Positions 36,597 to 45,791 of a stretch of 64,000 nucleotides of DNA are shown piece after piece; position 1 is the first letter of the stretch; each line of letters starts with the position of its first letter. Position numbers and translations under genes: made by a program. This DNA is from DASZUK01 sp963745595 (GTDB taxonomy: Bacteria > Actinomycetota > Acidimicrobiia > Acidimicrobiales > RAAP-2). Location of the stretch: NCBI GenBank assembly GCA_963745595.1, contig CAVUYB010000007.1:372001-436000 (forward strand), given 5' to 3'. The notes under the pieces were generated by a model that made no database searches, had not been told where the DNA came from, and worked only from the letters and a program-made list of their open reading frames with translations.

Positions 36597-37148
36597 CTAC
36601 GGCTGGAGCCCGGCCTCGACTTCCAGCTCGATCTTGACCTTGTTGCCGACGACGATCGCCCCGCCCTCGAGCACGCCGTTGAACGAGACGCCGAAGTCAC
36701 GACGGTCGATCTCCGTCGTCGCCGACAGGCCGATCACCTCCGAACCGGGCTGGAGGCCCGGACCGGCACCGAGGAACTCGACGTCGAAGACGACCGACTT
36801 CGTCACGCCCCGGATCGTGAGATCCGCCGTCAGCTGCCACTCGTCGTCGGCGGCCCTCTTCAGCCCGGTGCTCTTCAGCGTCAGCTTCGGGTGGTTGGGC
36901 ACGTCCAGGAAGTCGTTCGTCCGGAGATGGTCGTCGCGCATGCCGACGTTCGTGTTGATGCTCGCCGCGTCCACCTCGGCCTCGACCGTCGACTGCTCGA
37001 TCGGGTCGGCGATCACGATCGTTCCGCTGGCCTCGGTGAACCGGCCGCGTACCTTCGTGCCGATCAGGTGTCGGGCGACGAACCCGACCTCGGTGTGAGC
37101 CGGGTCGATGGCGTACGTGCCGGTGGTCGGAAGGGTGATCGTGCTCAT
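36597..37148 (-). CDS. YceI-family lipid-binding protein
   Basis: 183 residues, YceI-like lipocalin-type barrel binding polyisoprenoid lipids: YAIDPAHTEVGFVARHLIGT, KVRGRFTEASGTI, MRDDHLRTNDFLDVPNHPKL and TIRGVTKSVVFDVEFLG. No signal peptide, so cytosolic, unlike E. coli YceI. Start ATG 37148 follows GAGGAG. A near-consensus promoter lies at 37227-37256, and a divergent MarR regulator suggests induction by a stress compound. Confidence 0.92.
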   Translation of the reverse strand: MSTITLPTTGTYAIDPAHTEVGFVARHLIGTKVRGRFTEASGTIVIADPIEQSTVEAEVDAASINTNVGMRDDHLRTNDFLDVPNHPKLTLKSTGLKRAADDEWQLTADLTIRGVTKSVVFDVEFLGAGPGLQPGSEVIGLSATTEIDRRDFGVSFNGVLEGGAIVVGNKVKIELEVEAGLQP

Positions 37149-37226
37149 CGGGTACTCCTCGTCGTGGGTTGGCGGTTGTTCGTTGCGGTGGTTGTCGTCA
37201 CTTCGAGCTCCACCGCTTACCCGAAC

Positions 37227-37256
37227 AATATACCTGACTACTCAGACATCTGTCAA
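37227..37256 (-). promoter_or_regulatory. Sigma-70-type promoter for yceI
   Basis: On the minus strand TTGACA (37256-37251), an 18-base spacer, then TATATT (37232-37227), about 80 bases before yceI. The AT-rich spacer contains short dyads (GACATCTGTC and CTGACTACTCAG), plausible MarR contacts. Confidence 0.65.
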
Positions 37257-37308
37257 CATGATTAATGATTCAGCAGTAATTATCGAGATCCCCTGGTAGG
37301 GTGCGATC

Positions 37309-37803
37309 GTGGCCACGAGCGAGAAGACCGGCGTCAGCCAGGAATGCGCCAGCCTGGCCAACGACGACCGCATCACGCTGATGGGCCTGCTCATCGAGGC
37401 CCACGCCAAGCTCACCCGGGTGCTCGGCGCCGAGCTGGAGCAGGCCTGCGGCATCCCGCTCTCGTGGTACGACGCGATGGTCCGGCTCCGGCGAACGCCG
37501 GCGGGGTTCCTGACGATGACCCAGCTGGGGGCCGAGGTGTCCCTGACGTCCGGCGGGATCACCCGACTGGTCGACCGGCTGGTCGAGGCCGGCTACGTCG
37601 AACGGCAGAACTGCCCGACCGACCGCCGGAGCGTGTTCGTCTCGCTCACGCCGCTCGGCGTCGCCAAGGTCGAGGAAGCAACGGCCGCGCATCTGGTCGG
37701 GCTCGACCGGCACCTCTTGGCCCCGCTCGACGACGACGAGCGGACCGCCCTGGCCGTCGCCCTCCGCAAGCTACGCGGCGACGGTCCGGTCTGCGGCAGG
37801 TAG
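37309..37803 (+). CDS. MarR-family transcriptional regulator
   Basis: 164 residues with a winged helix: SWYDAMVRLRRTPAGFLTMT, QLGAEVSLTSGGITRLVDRL (recognition helix) and VEAGYVERQNCPTDRRSVFV (wing), then a dimerisation helix. Such regulators repress adjacent genes until a phenolic or oxidative ligand binds; here the divergent yceI is the likely target. Start GTG 37309. Confidence 0.92.
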   Translation: MATSEKTGVSQECASLANDDRITLMGLLIEAHAKLTRVLGAELEQACGIPLSWYDAMVRLRRTPAGFLTMTQLGAEVSLTSGGITRLVDRLVEAGYVERQNCPTDRRSVFVSLTPLGVAKVEEATAAHLVGLDRHLLAPLDDDERTALAVALRKLRGDGPVCGR

Positions 37804-37898
37804 CCCGCCCTCCTGCCGAGTGGCGCCGACGCCTCTCGAACCGGCCCACGACCTGGAAGCAGGAACGGATCGAGCGGGCGATCGCCGGCGAGCGACTA

Positions 37899-39050
37899 GT
37901 GGTCCGTCGGTAATATAGCCGAAGTAATTATGCTGGCCGCATGAGCCCGTTGCCGGCCGCCCCGCCACTCACCGTCGACCAAGAGCAACGACACGAGCTC
38001 GAGCGGATCGCCCGGTCGTCGTCGCTGCCGCATCGGACCGTCGTCCAGGCCAAGGCGCTGCTCTTGGCGGCGGGTGGCGTAGGGATCTACGAGACCGCCC
38101 GACGTCTGGGCGTCGCCTCGAACTCGGTGCGGGCCTGGCGTCGGCGCTTCGAGGCCGAAGGCGTGGCCGGAGTGGGCACGATCGCTCCAGGCCGGGGTCG
38201 CAGGTCGTGGCTCCCCGAAGGGACGGTGGCCGCCGTCATCGACGACACCTTGCACGCCCTCCCCGACGACGGGTCGACCCACTGGACGACGCGCACGATG
38301 GCCGCTCGGCACGGGATCGGCAAGGACACCGTGGCCCGGATCTGGAAGGACCACGGCTTGAAACCCTGGAAGGTGGAGACCTTCAAGGTCTCGTCGGACC
38401 CGAACTTCGAAGCGAAGCTCGTCGACGTGGTCGGGCTCTACCTCGACCCGCCACAGAAGGCCATCGTCTTCAGCTTCGACGAGAAGACCCAGGTCCAGGC
38501 GCTGGATCGCACCCAGCCCTCCCTGCCGATGAAGCGAGGCCGGGGCGGCACCATGACCCACGACTACAAGCGGCACGGGACCACCGACCTGTTCGCGGCC
38601 ATGAACGTCGCCACCGGCGAAGTGCTCTACGAGACCAAAAAGCGTCACCCCTCAGCTGACGTGCTCGGCTTCTTCAAGCTGATCGACCTCCACGTGCCGG
38701 CCCACTTGGAGGTCCATGTGGTGCTCGACAACCTCTCGGCCCACAAAGCACCCCCGGTGGCCAAGTGGCTGGCCCATTCCAAACGCGCCCGCTGGCATCT
38801 TCACTTCACCCCGACGAGCTCGTCCTGGCTCAACCTGGTCGAGGGGTGGTTCTCGCTTCTCACCGAGCGACGGCTCCGCCGGGGAGTGTTCGCCTCGGTC
38901 GACGACCTCGTGCTCGCCATCGAGACCTGGGCCGAACATTGGAACGACGATCCGAAGCCGTTCGTCTGGAAGAAGAAGGCCGACGAGATCGTGGCCAAGG
39001 TGAAGCGAGGACGTGCCGCTCTTGCTTCAGTCAACTCCGCGACGGACCAC
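37899..39050 (+). mobile_element. IS630-type insertion sequence, intact
   Basis: The element is 1152 bp long with inverted ends starting GTGGTCCGTCG at 37899 and ending CGACGGACCAC at 39050. It is flanked by TA on both sides (37897-37898 and 39051-39052), the hallmark of IS630/Tc1 insertion. It carries one full-length transposase. It lies between marR and the RHS locus. The pre-insertion sequence contains no gene I recognise. Confidence 0.9.
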
Positions 39051-39053
39051 TAG
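37941..39053 (+). CDS. IS630-family DDE transposase
   Basis: 370 residues. N-terminal helix-turn-helix (GIYETARRLGVASNSVRAWR) and second HTH (MAARHGIGKDTVARIWKDHG). DDE domain: first Asp in IVFSFDEKTQVQALDRTQP, second in LEVHVVLDNLSAHKAPPVAKW, Glu in SWLNLVEGWFSLLTER. It appears intact and active. The stop codon TAG at 39051-39053 lies outside the element: it consists of the duplicated TA plus the next host base. Confidence 0.95.
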   Translation: MSPLPAAPPLTVDQEQRHELERIARSSSLPHRTVVQAKALLLAAGGVGIYETARRLGVASNSVRAWRRRFEAEGVAGVGTIAPGRGRRSWLPEGTVAAVIDDTLHALPDDGSTHWTTRTMAARHGIGKDTVARIWKDHGLKPWKVETFKVSSDPNFEAKLVDVVGLYLDPPQKAIVFSFDEKTQVQALDRTQPSLPMKRGRGGTMTHDYKRHGTTDLFAAMNVATGEVLYETKKRHPSADVLGFFKLIDLHVPAHLEVHVVLDNLSAHKAPPVAKWLAHSKRARWHLHFTPTSSSWLNLVEGWFSLLTERRLRRGVFASVDDLVLAIETWAEHWNDDPKPFVWKKKADEIVAKVKRGRAALASVNSATDH

Positions 39054-39180
39054 TTGGGCAGGTTCAAGGAGTCACTGCAACAACTCAGTGAGTCGATGAC
39101 GCTTTGTCAACACTACCGAGGACGCCCAGATGACCCCAACCCCTTATTGACGGTGCTGCCGTGCTATTTCGTCATCCTCT

Positions 39181-39621
39181 CTAATAATAGTAGCTTGTTA
39201 TCTTCGAAAACTTCTTGGTTCCTCGAAGATAATTAACGAGAATCGACGCCTCTTTATTGGCGTTTGGTGTTGACTTTGCCATGTAGATTTTAAGTAGCGT
39301 TCCTGTACCTGTTGGTTGGATCGAGCTTGAGGCAAAGCAGCCGTCGTATCCAAAGGTCAGCGTGCCATACGCGCTTCTAAATCTCTTCGAGTTGGTAGAG
39401 AACGACGATTTAGCCACGATGGCCAAGCGCGTGTTCTTGGCTGCGTATGTCTTAACTAGACGCTTGCAAATCGCTGGGGTCGTTGTCAGCGGAGTAGAAC
39501 GATGGCCGGGTACTGCACCCATCGCCTGAGCTCCGCATGACGACGCCGCCGCCAGTGCGAACGATACCGCCACGGCGGCGACGCACGCTCCACTACGTCC
39601 AGATACCCGTTGCACAACCAC
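39181..39621 (-). CDS. Small secreted protein, candidate RHS partner or immunity protein
   Basis: 146 residues. The N-terminus looks like a signal peptide (ACVAAVAVSFALAAASSCGA, possible weak lipobox at SSC). The mature part is Lys/Ser/Thr-rich with few recognisable motifs (CKRLVKTYAAKNTRLAIVAK, ending FSKITSYYY). It directly follows the RHS gene, overlapping its end by 29 bases, where an immunity gene usually sits. Its DNA is visibly AT-richer than surrounding genes. The signal peptide is unusual for an immunity protein unless the toxin acts outside the membrane. Family not recognised. Confidence 0.5.
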   Translation of the reverse strand: MVVQRVSGRSGACVAAVAVSFALAAASSCGAQAMGAVPGHRSTPLTTTPAICKRLVKTYAAKNTRLAIVAKSSFSTNSKRFRSAYGTLTFGYDGCFASSSIQPTGTGTLLKIYMAKSTPNANKEASILVNYLRGTKKFSKITSYYY

Positions 39622-42600
39622 TAGATCCTGGAGGAGAGTAGGAGTCCAGACTGGCGTTAGGAAGACCGTTATACGAACCCACTGCTATCGCATACAAGGG
39701 ATCGGGCACATCTTCAGAACCACCCAAGAACGAGGGGATCGGATCAACCTCAGCCTCAATCTTGATGTCGTACCCCTGCCCGACCCATGCACCGGTGCCA
39801 GATCCGCCGCTCGTGGGTATAGCGTCTTGGCTTCCGAAGTCGACCCTCATTCCCTCACCGTAGACGAGGGTGCTCATTTGGCAGTCGTTCATTGGTTCGG
39901 CACAGACCCAGAACGTCGTATCCGGAAACACCTGGGCATCAACGATGTAGACGCTCAATGGATCACCGCCATTGACAGACAGTTTGGTATATGTATCGTC
40001 TGAGAACCCTACTTCTTCCGTCGAGAAAACCGCCGGGCAATTCGTTCGGCACTTAGGTACGGGTGCATTCTCGATTGTCCAGAAGGTCGTGCTCCACGAA
40101 TCTCCGCTGGGATCGGTGTTGTTCATGGGATCGTCGTCGGCGTACTCATACGGCTCGTGCGTCGTGGACACGTCGGGGTCCACGGAGAGGAACTCCCCGG
40201 TCGTCGGGTCGTAGTAGCGGTTCACCAGGTAGAGCAGACCGCTCACGGGGTCGGTGTAGGCCCCGGCGAACCCAATGGGCGTGGTGTTGGGCCCGGAGTG
40301 CCCGACGACCGCTCCGTAGGCGTTGTAGGTGGCAGTCGACACCACGTGTGTCGAGCTGATCGAGGCCACCGTCGACCCGAGGGCGTTGTGGACGAGGTAG
40401 AGCGGGTTCTTCAGTGTGGCTGTCTCGTTCTCCTGCTCGATCACCTGTCCTGTGGGGCCGTAGATGAAGTAGTGAGTGCCGTCGGCGAGGAGCTCGGGCG
40501 TCCCGGTCTGGGTGTCCCACGTGAACTTCTGGGATTCGTGTGTCGACCCGATCGTTTCTGTGGCACCCATCCGCAGGCCGCTGCCGCTGTAGGCGTAGGC
40601 GGTCGACGCGGACGACGGACTACTGCGCATGGTGACCCCGCTCAACTGGCCCGTCTGGGCATAGCCGTAGGTGATACTCCCCCCGGCCCAGCTTGGCATC
40701 TTCTCGCTTGTCCGGGCGCCGATGCTGTCGTAGGTGAAGGTGGCCGCGGTCCCCGTTGTCACGTGGGGCGTCGCCTTGGTGACCTCCCCGGCGGCGTTGA
40801 ATGTCTGGGTCGTCGGTGTGCCGTTGGTCGGATCGACCACCTTGGTCGGGTCACCGCCGGCGTCATATGTGTAGCTGCCGGTGGCGCCAGGCGTCCCGGT
40901 CATCGTCGACGAGGTCAGCCGACCCTCGGATGTTGTAGCCGTAGGTGGCGGTGGTAGTCGTGGCGCCGACCACCAGGGAGCTGGTCGACAGGAGATCGTT
41001 GGTCCCGTAGGTGGCCGACGAGCGGACCGAATGTGTCGACCCTGTCATGGTCAGGATGCCCGCGGATTTCCATTCGCCGGCCACGCAGAAGGTGACCGAG
41101 GGACAGGCCACGCCACTGGCGTCGGACGCGGTGCCACCTGGAGGTTGGCCCATGTGGCGACCTTGAACTGTGCCGTTGACGTGGCCGGCGGTCGGGGTGG
41201 TCGTCGTCCACTCCTTGCCTGTGTTCCCGGTCGCCACGCAGAACGTGGTGGAGGGACAGGCCACACCGTTCAGCGCCTCCGTCAGGCCCGCCGAGAACGT
41301 AGGAGCTCCAGGCCGCCGACGTCGGGGCGGTGGCAGACGTAGACGTGCTGAGCCTTCGCCAGGTTGCTCAGTGTCTTCGTCAGGTCGCCTGTCACCGTGA
41401 CCGCCACGCAGAGCGAGGTAGACGCACAGGAAATGGCCGAGATGGCCAGTGTTGCCACCGATGTGGCCCACGGGCTCGACCAGGCGCTCGCCCCGCCCGT
41501 CGGGTTGGTCGAGGTGTACAGCTTTCCCGTCTGGGTGCCGGCCACGCACAGGGTCGTCGTCGGGCAGTTGACCGCGGTGAAGTGGGCCCCTGTGACCTTG
41601 GCCGTGGTCCAAGCGCTGGCCCCGCCCGCCGGATGGTCGAGGTGAGGATGGCGCCGCTCTTGTACGCCACGGCCACGCAGAGTGTGGTCGACGGGCACGA
41701 GACGCTCATGCACCCGACGGGCGCCGACTGTCGTCTTGGTCCAAGCGCTCGCCCCGCCCGTCGGGTTCGTAGAGGTGAACAGTGCACCTGTTGTGCCCGG
41801 TGGCCACGCACAGCGTCGTCGACGGGCAGGCGATGCCGGTCAGTGCGGTCACTGTGCCTGTTGTCGCCGGCAGCGTCGTCGACGTCCAGGCGCTGGCGCC
41901 CCCGGTCGGATTGGTCGAGATCCAGACCTTCTTTCCCTCGACCATCGCACAGAACGTGGTGGTCGGACAGGACGTCGCACTGGGCTGCCCCTGTGCCCGA
42001 AAGGGCGGCCGTTGTCCACGCGGGCGCCGTGTTGGTGACCGACGTCGTCACCGGCTGGCCAAGGGCGTTGTCGACCGTGGTCTCCGTCTCGCCACCCGGG
42101 GTCGTCGTCGTCATCTCCGTCCCACCGGGCACGCCCGGCGGTTCGGCGAGGGAGTAGCCGAATGTGGTCTTCTTGCCCGGCCAGGTCGGTGGTTGACGTC
42201 ATCTGACCGACCGCGTTGTAGGTGCGGTGCACCGTCTTGAAGTCTGTGTACGACAGTGTGGTCACTTCGTTGTCGGCGTCGTAGCTGTAACCCACGGACT
42301 TACCAGCGCCGTTGTCTGTCGTCGACACCCGACCGAACCCGTTGTAGTACGTGGTGGTGGTGCCGGTGCCGTCGATCATCTTGGTCTGCTGGCCGTCGGC
42401 GTTGTATGTGTAGCTGACGTTGGTCGGCTTGCTGTAGCCCGAGACGGTGCCTGAGTAGCTGACCGAGGTCAGCCGGCCGTCCTTGTCGTAGCCGTTGGTG
42501 GTGATGCCGGCCGCCGTCGTCGTCGTCAGCGCGTGGCCTGTGCCGTCGTAGGTGGCGGTGGTCACCTCGTTGCCGGGCGCCACCGTCTTGATGGCCTCTG

Positions 42601-45584
42601 TGGCGGCGTTGAGGTAGGTGACGGTCGACTGGCCGTTGCCGTTGGTGGTGACCGTGCAGTTCAGTGGCTGTGGCCACCCCGGTGGCGCACGAGCCGGTGC
42701 CCGGCTTCACGTCGTAGGCGGTGGTTGTGATGGTCTGGTCTGGCGCGTGGCGGCCACCTGGCCCACCTTGCGGCCGTCCTGGTCGTAGTAGGCGACGGTG
42801 ACGTCTCCCGACGGGGCTGGTGGTCACCGTGCAGTAGGCGGCGCCGGCGATGGTAGCCGGTGCAGTCGCCGGTGCCGAACAGGACGTCGTAGGCGGTCGA
42901 GGTGGTCTGTGTGAGCGCGTTGGTCTGGTCGATCACCTCGCCGTCGGCGTCATAGGTCCACGATGTCGTCCCGGCCACCCGTGTTGTCCCGGGACTGGAG
43001 CACCGATGCCCTGGGCGTAGGCGGCCGGCGTGGACTCGCAGGTCTTTTCGCCCAGGATGTTGTAGTGGTACTTCGTCACCTCTGTCTTGCCTGTGACGGA
43101 AAGGAGGGCGGCATAGGGGTTGCCGTATGTGTCGTAGAGGTCGACCGTCTTGCGGCCGAGCGGATCGACCGTTGTCTCCACTTCGCCGCCGTACCACAAG
43201 AAGGGAAACTCTGTGCAGGTCACCTTGGTGCAGACGTTGTAGGTGGTCGTCTGGGTGCAGTTCGACTTGCAGACGGAGTCGGCCGTCACCACCTTCTTGA
43301 CCAGGTCGCCGTATGTGTCGTAGGTGTCGGTGGTCGTGATGCCCATCGGGTCGACGGTGACCAGCGGCTCGTTGAACGAGTTGTAGGTGGTGGTCGTCTT
43401 GTTCCTGAGCGGGTCGGTGGTCGAGGTGACGTCGCCTGTGGCGTTGTAGGTCGTTGTGGCGGTGTTGCCGTCGGGGTCGGTCACCGACGTCTGCCCGAAG
43501 GTGGTCGGTGTGTAGGTGTAGCGCCAGGTGGCGGCCGACGGCGTGCCGTAGGCGGTGACCTTGGTCAGCATCTGGCCGTTTGTGAAGTCTCTCTGGTCAC
43601 CGACCCGGTCGGTCCGGTGATCGTGGTCGTGCCGAACGTCTTGCCGTTTGTGCCGGTGTACGCCCAGGTCGTGACCAGCCCTGTCGGGTCGGTCTGCTTT
43701 GTCACCTGGCCAGCCGTGTTGTAGTGGGTGGTGGTGACCCCACCGGTCGGGCTCGTCTCGGTCACCATGCGGTGTGTGGCGTTGTAGGTGTAGTGGGTGA
43801 CCCGGCCGGCCGGGTCGGTGACCGAGGTCAGGTTTGTGCCTGTGTAGCCGTAGGAGGTCGTCTGGCCGGCCGGGTTCTTGACGCTGGAGACGAAGCCCGA
43901 GGCGTTGTAGCGTGTAGACTGATGGACCGGCCGGTCTGGTCGGTGACCTTTGTCAGCTGACCGGCGGTGTTGTCGGTAAGGCTGGTCTTCAGGCCGAGCA
44001 GGTTGTTCTCGGATACCAGCCGCCCGTCGGCGTTGAAGACGTAGGTTGTCGTGTTGCGGACCCGGAAGGTGTAGCCGCCTGTGGTGTTCCGGACAAGGGT
44101 GGCCAGGGTGCCCGTCGGGGCCACGAAGAGGCCTGTCGTGTTGGTGTAGAAGGTCACCGTCGACCCGTCGACCTCGGTCACCATCGTCGACGTTGTCGGC
44201 GTCACCGCCACGCTCATCGCGTACGAGCTCGACCACCCGTCGCCGAAGATGCCCTTTGTCTTGGCGTCCTGCGAGTTGTAGGTGCGGGTCAGGTCCAGGT
44301 GCGGGCCGGGCCCGGGCACTGTGACGTCGGTGTCGGTCTCCCACAGGTCGCCCGACTCGCAGTTGACCGGGTCACCGGCGCACGGCTCGGTGTAGTTGGT
44401 GACCGGGTTGCCCCCGCCACCCTCTGTTCGGGGGGCGATCCCGCTGGCGGCGGCGAGGCCGGCGGTGGTGGGCGGTGTGACGTAGGGCGGGTTTGTCGGG
44501 TGCGGGGCGTTGCCGTAGGCGTACTGCTGGCCCGTTGTGTCCATGACGACGTAGCCCTGCCACGTTGTCGTGTCGGCCATGCCGACGAAGTTCCCTGTGA
44601 TGGGTGCCGACGTTGCCGAAGTACGTGGCGCCGTAGGCGTACGTTGTCCCGAACATCCGGACCATCCAGAACCCGCCTCCCGGCGGGCCGGCGGCGACGC
44701 CGACGTACCAGTTGTACGGCTGGCTGCCGGTCCCGGGGTCGTTGAAGCCGGCCAGAGCAGGCATCGCCGTAGGCGAAGACTGTGCCGTAGTTGGTCACCA
44801 GCCAGTAGCCGTGGCCCGACGGGGTGGACGCCATGGCCACCACCGAGGTCGCCGAAGTAGTGGTGCTTGGTCACCAGTGTGGACGGCGACCCGCCGTAGT
44901 AGTTGGCCCCGCCGTAGGAGAAGACCTGGCCGAGCTTGCTGACCAGCCAGTAGCCGCCGGTGTCGTTGTCGGCCACCACGGCCACGATGGCTGTTGTGAA
45001 CCCGCCTGTCGATCGGGAGCCGTCCAGCCGGCGTCGCCGAAGGCGAAGACGCCGCCCCCTGCTGTGGCCATCCAGTAGCCCTTGGAGTCCCCCGTCCCGG
45101 CGATGGAGTCGACTGGGGAGGTTGGGGCATATCGAGACATCGGGTGTCTGCAACGACCCGTAGAAGTGGGACGACGCCGTCTTCGTCGGCGAACACACCG
45201 CCTGAGGCGTTGGCCGACCAGGCGCCGTAGGTGCCCCGGCGCCGTGTGCAGTAGGCGATCCCGACGTAGTTGGACCCCCACGACTGGCAGCCGCCCTGGT
45301 TCACCGATGTCGGAGTGGAGCGCCGAGCCGATCTCTTGGTGTCTGCTCGCCGCCGGGGGCACCCGGCCGCCGTGCGGTTGGCTCGCTGTGGGCAGCGGGG
45401 TGACCGCCGCGCCGGCCTTCGCCGTCCCGCCGCCGGGGACCGACAGGCCCTGCAGCGCGCCGGTGGCGATGGTGGCGACGACCAGCGCGATCACCGCCAT
45501 GATCCACGACCAGCCGCCGCCGCGTCGAGATCCTGCCTGCTCGGGTGTTACGAGCGCGCGCGACAGCCCGTCAGGTCTCGCCAC
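39593..45584 (-). CDS. Large RHS/YD-repeat secreted protein, many frameshifts
   Basis: About 2000 residues spread over several frames, all minus strand. From GTG 45584: a signal/TM segment (WIMAVIALVVATIATGALQG), then GYW-type repeats (GYWMATAGGGVFAFGDAGW, GYWLVSKLGQVFSYGG). Next is the RHS entry domain (SGDLWETDTDVTVPGPGPHL, DLTRTYNSQDAKTKGIFGDG) and YD repeats (YNATGDVTSTTDP and similar). A block of six CPSTTLCVA-type units follows (about 41050-41950), then more YD repeats. The RHS core is GAYTDPVSGLLYLVNRYYDP and EYADDDPMNNTDPSGDSW near 40150. A variable C-terminal tip of about 140 residues matches no toxin I know. At least eight frame changes are needed; pseudogene or sequencing error cannot be separated here. 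Confidence 0.85.
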
Positions 45585-45791
45585 AGTGTCCCCCCTCGGA
45601 TCAGCTCGACGGCCGCCATGTCCCCGTCGAGCAACAAAACTCCTGAGCCAAAGCATAAGAAAACTTGTTGTTTTTGTAAAGGGGGTGAAGACGAATTTCG
45701 TCGGCAGGCGGACGAACAGGCCCGACAGGGTGTGTGAACCCGCCGCCTCAGACTTCTCCGGTCACCGGGCCCTCGAGCCGACCCGCGGCGG

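Noticed and set aside
37804..37898. Small coding remnant before the IS (WKQERIERAIAGERL)
   Set aside because: Short, no start or ribosome site, no recognisable family; probably ordinary intergenic sequence.
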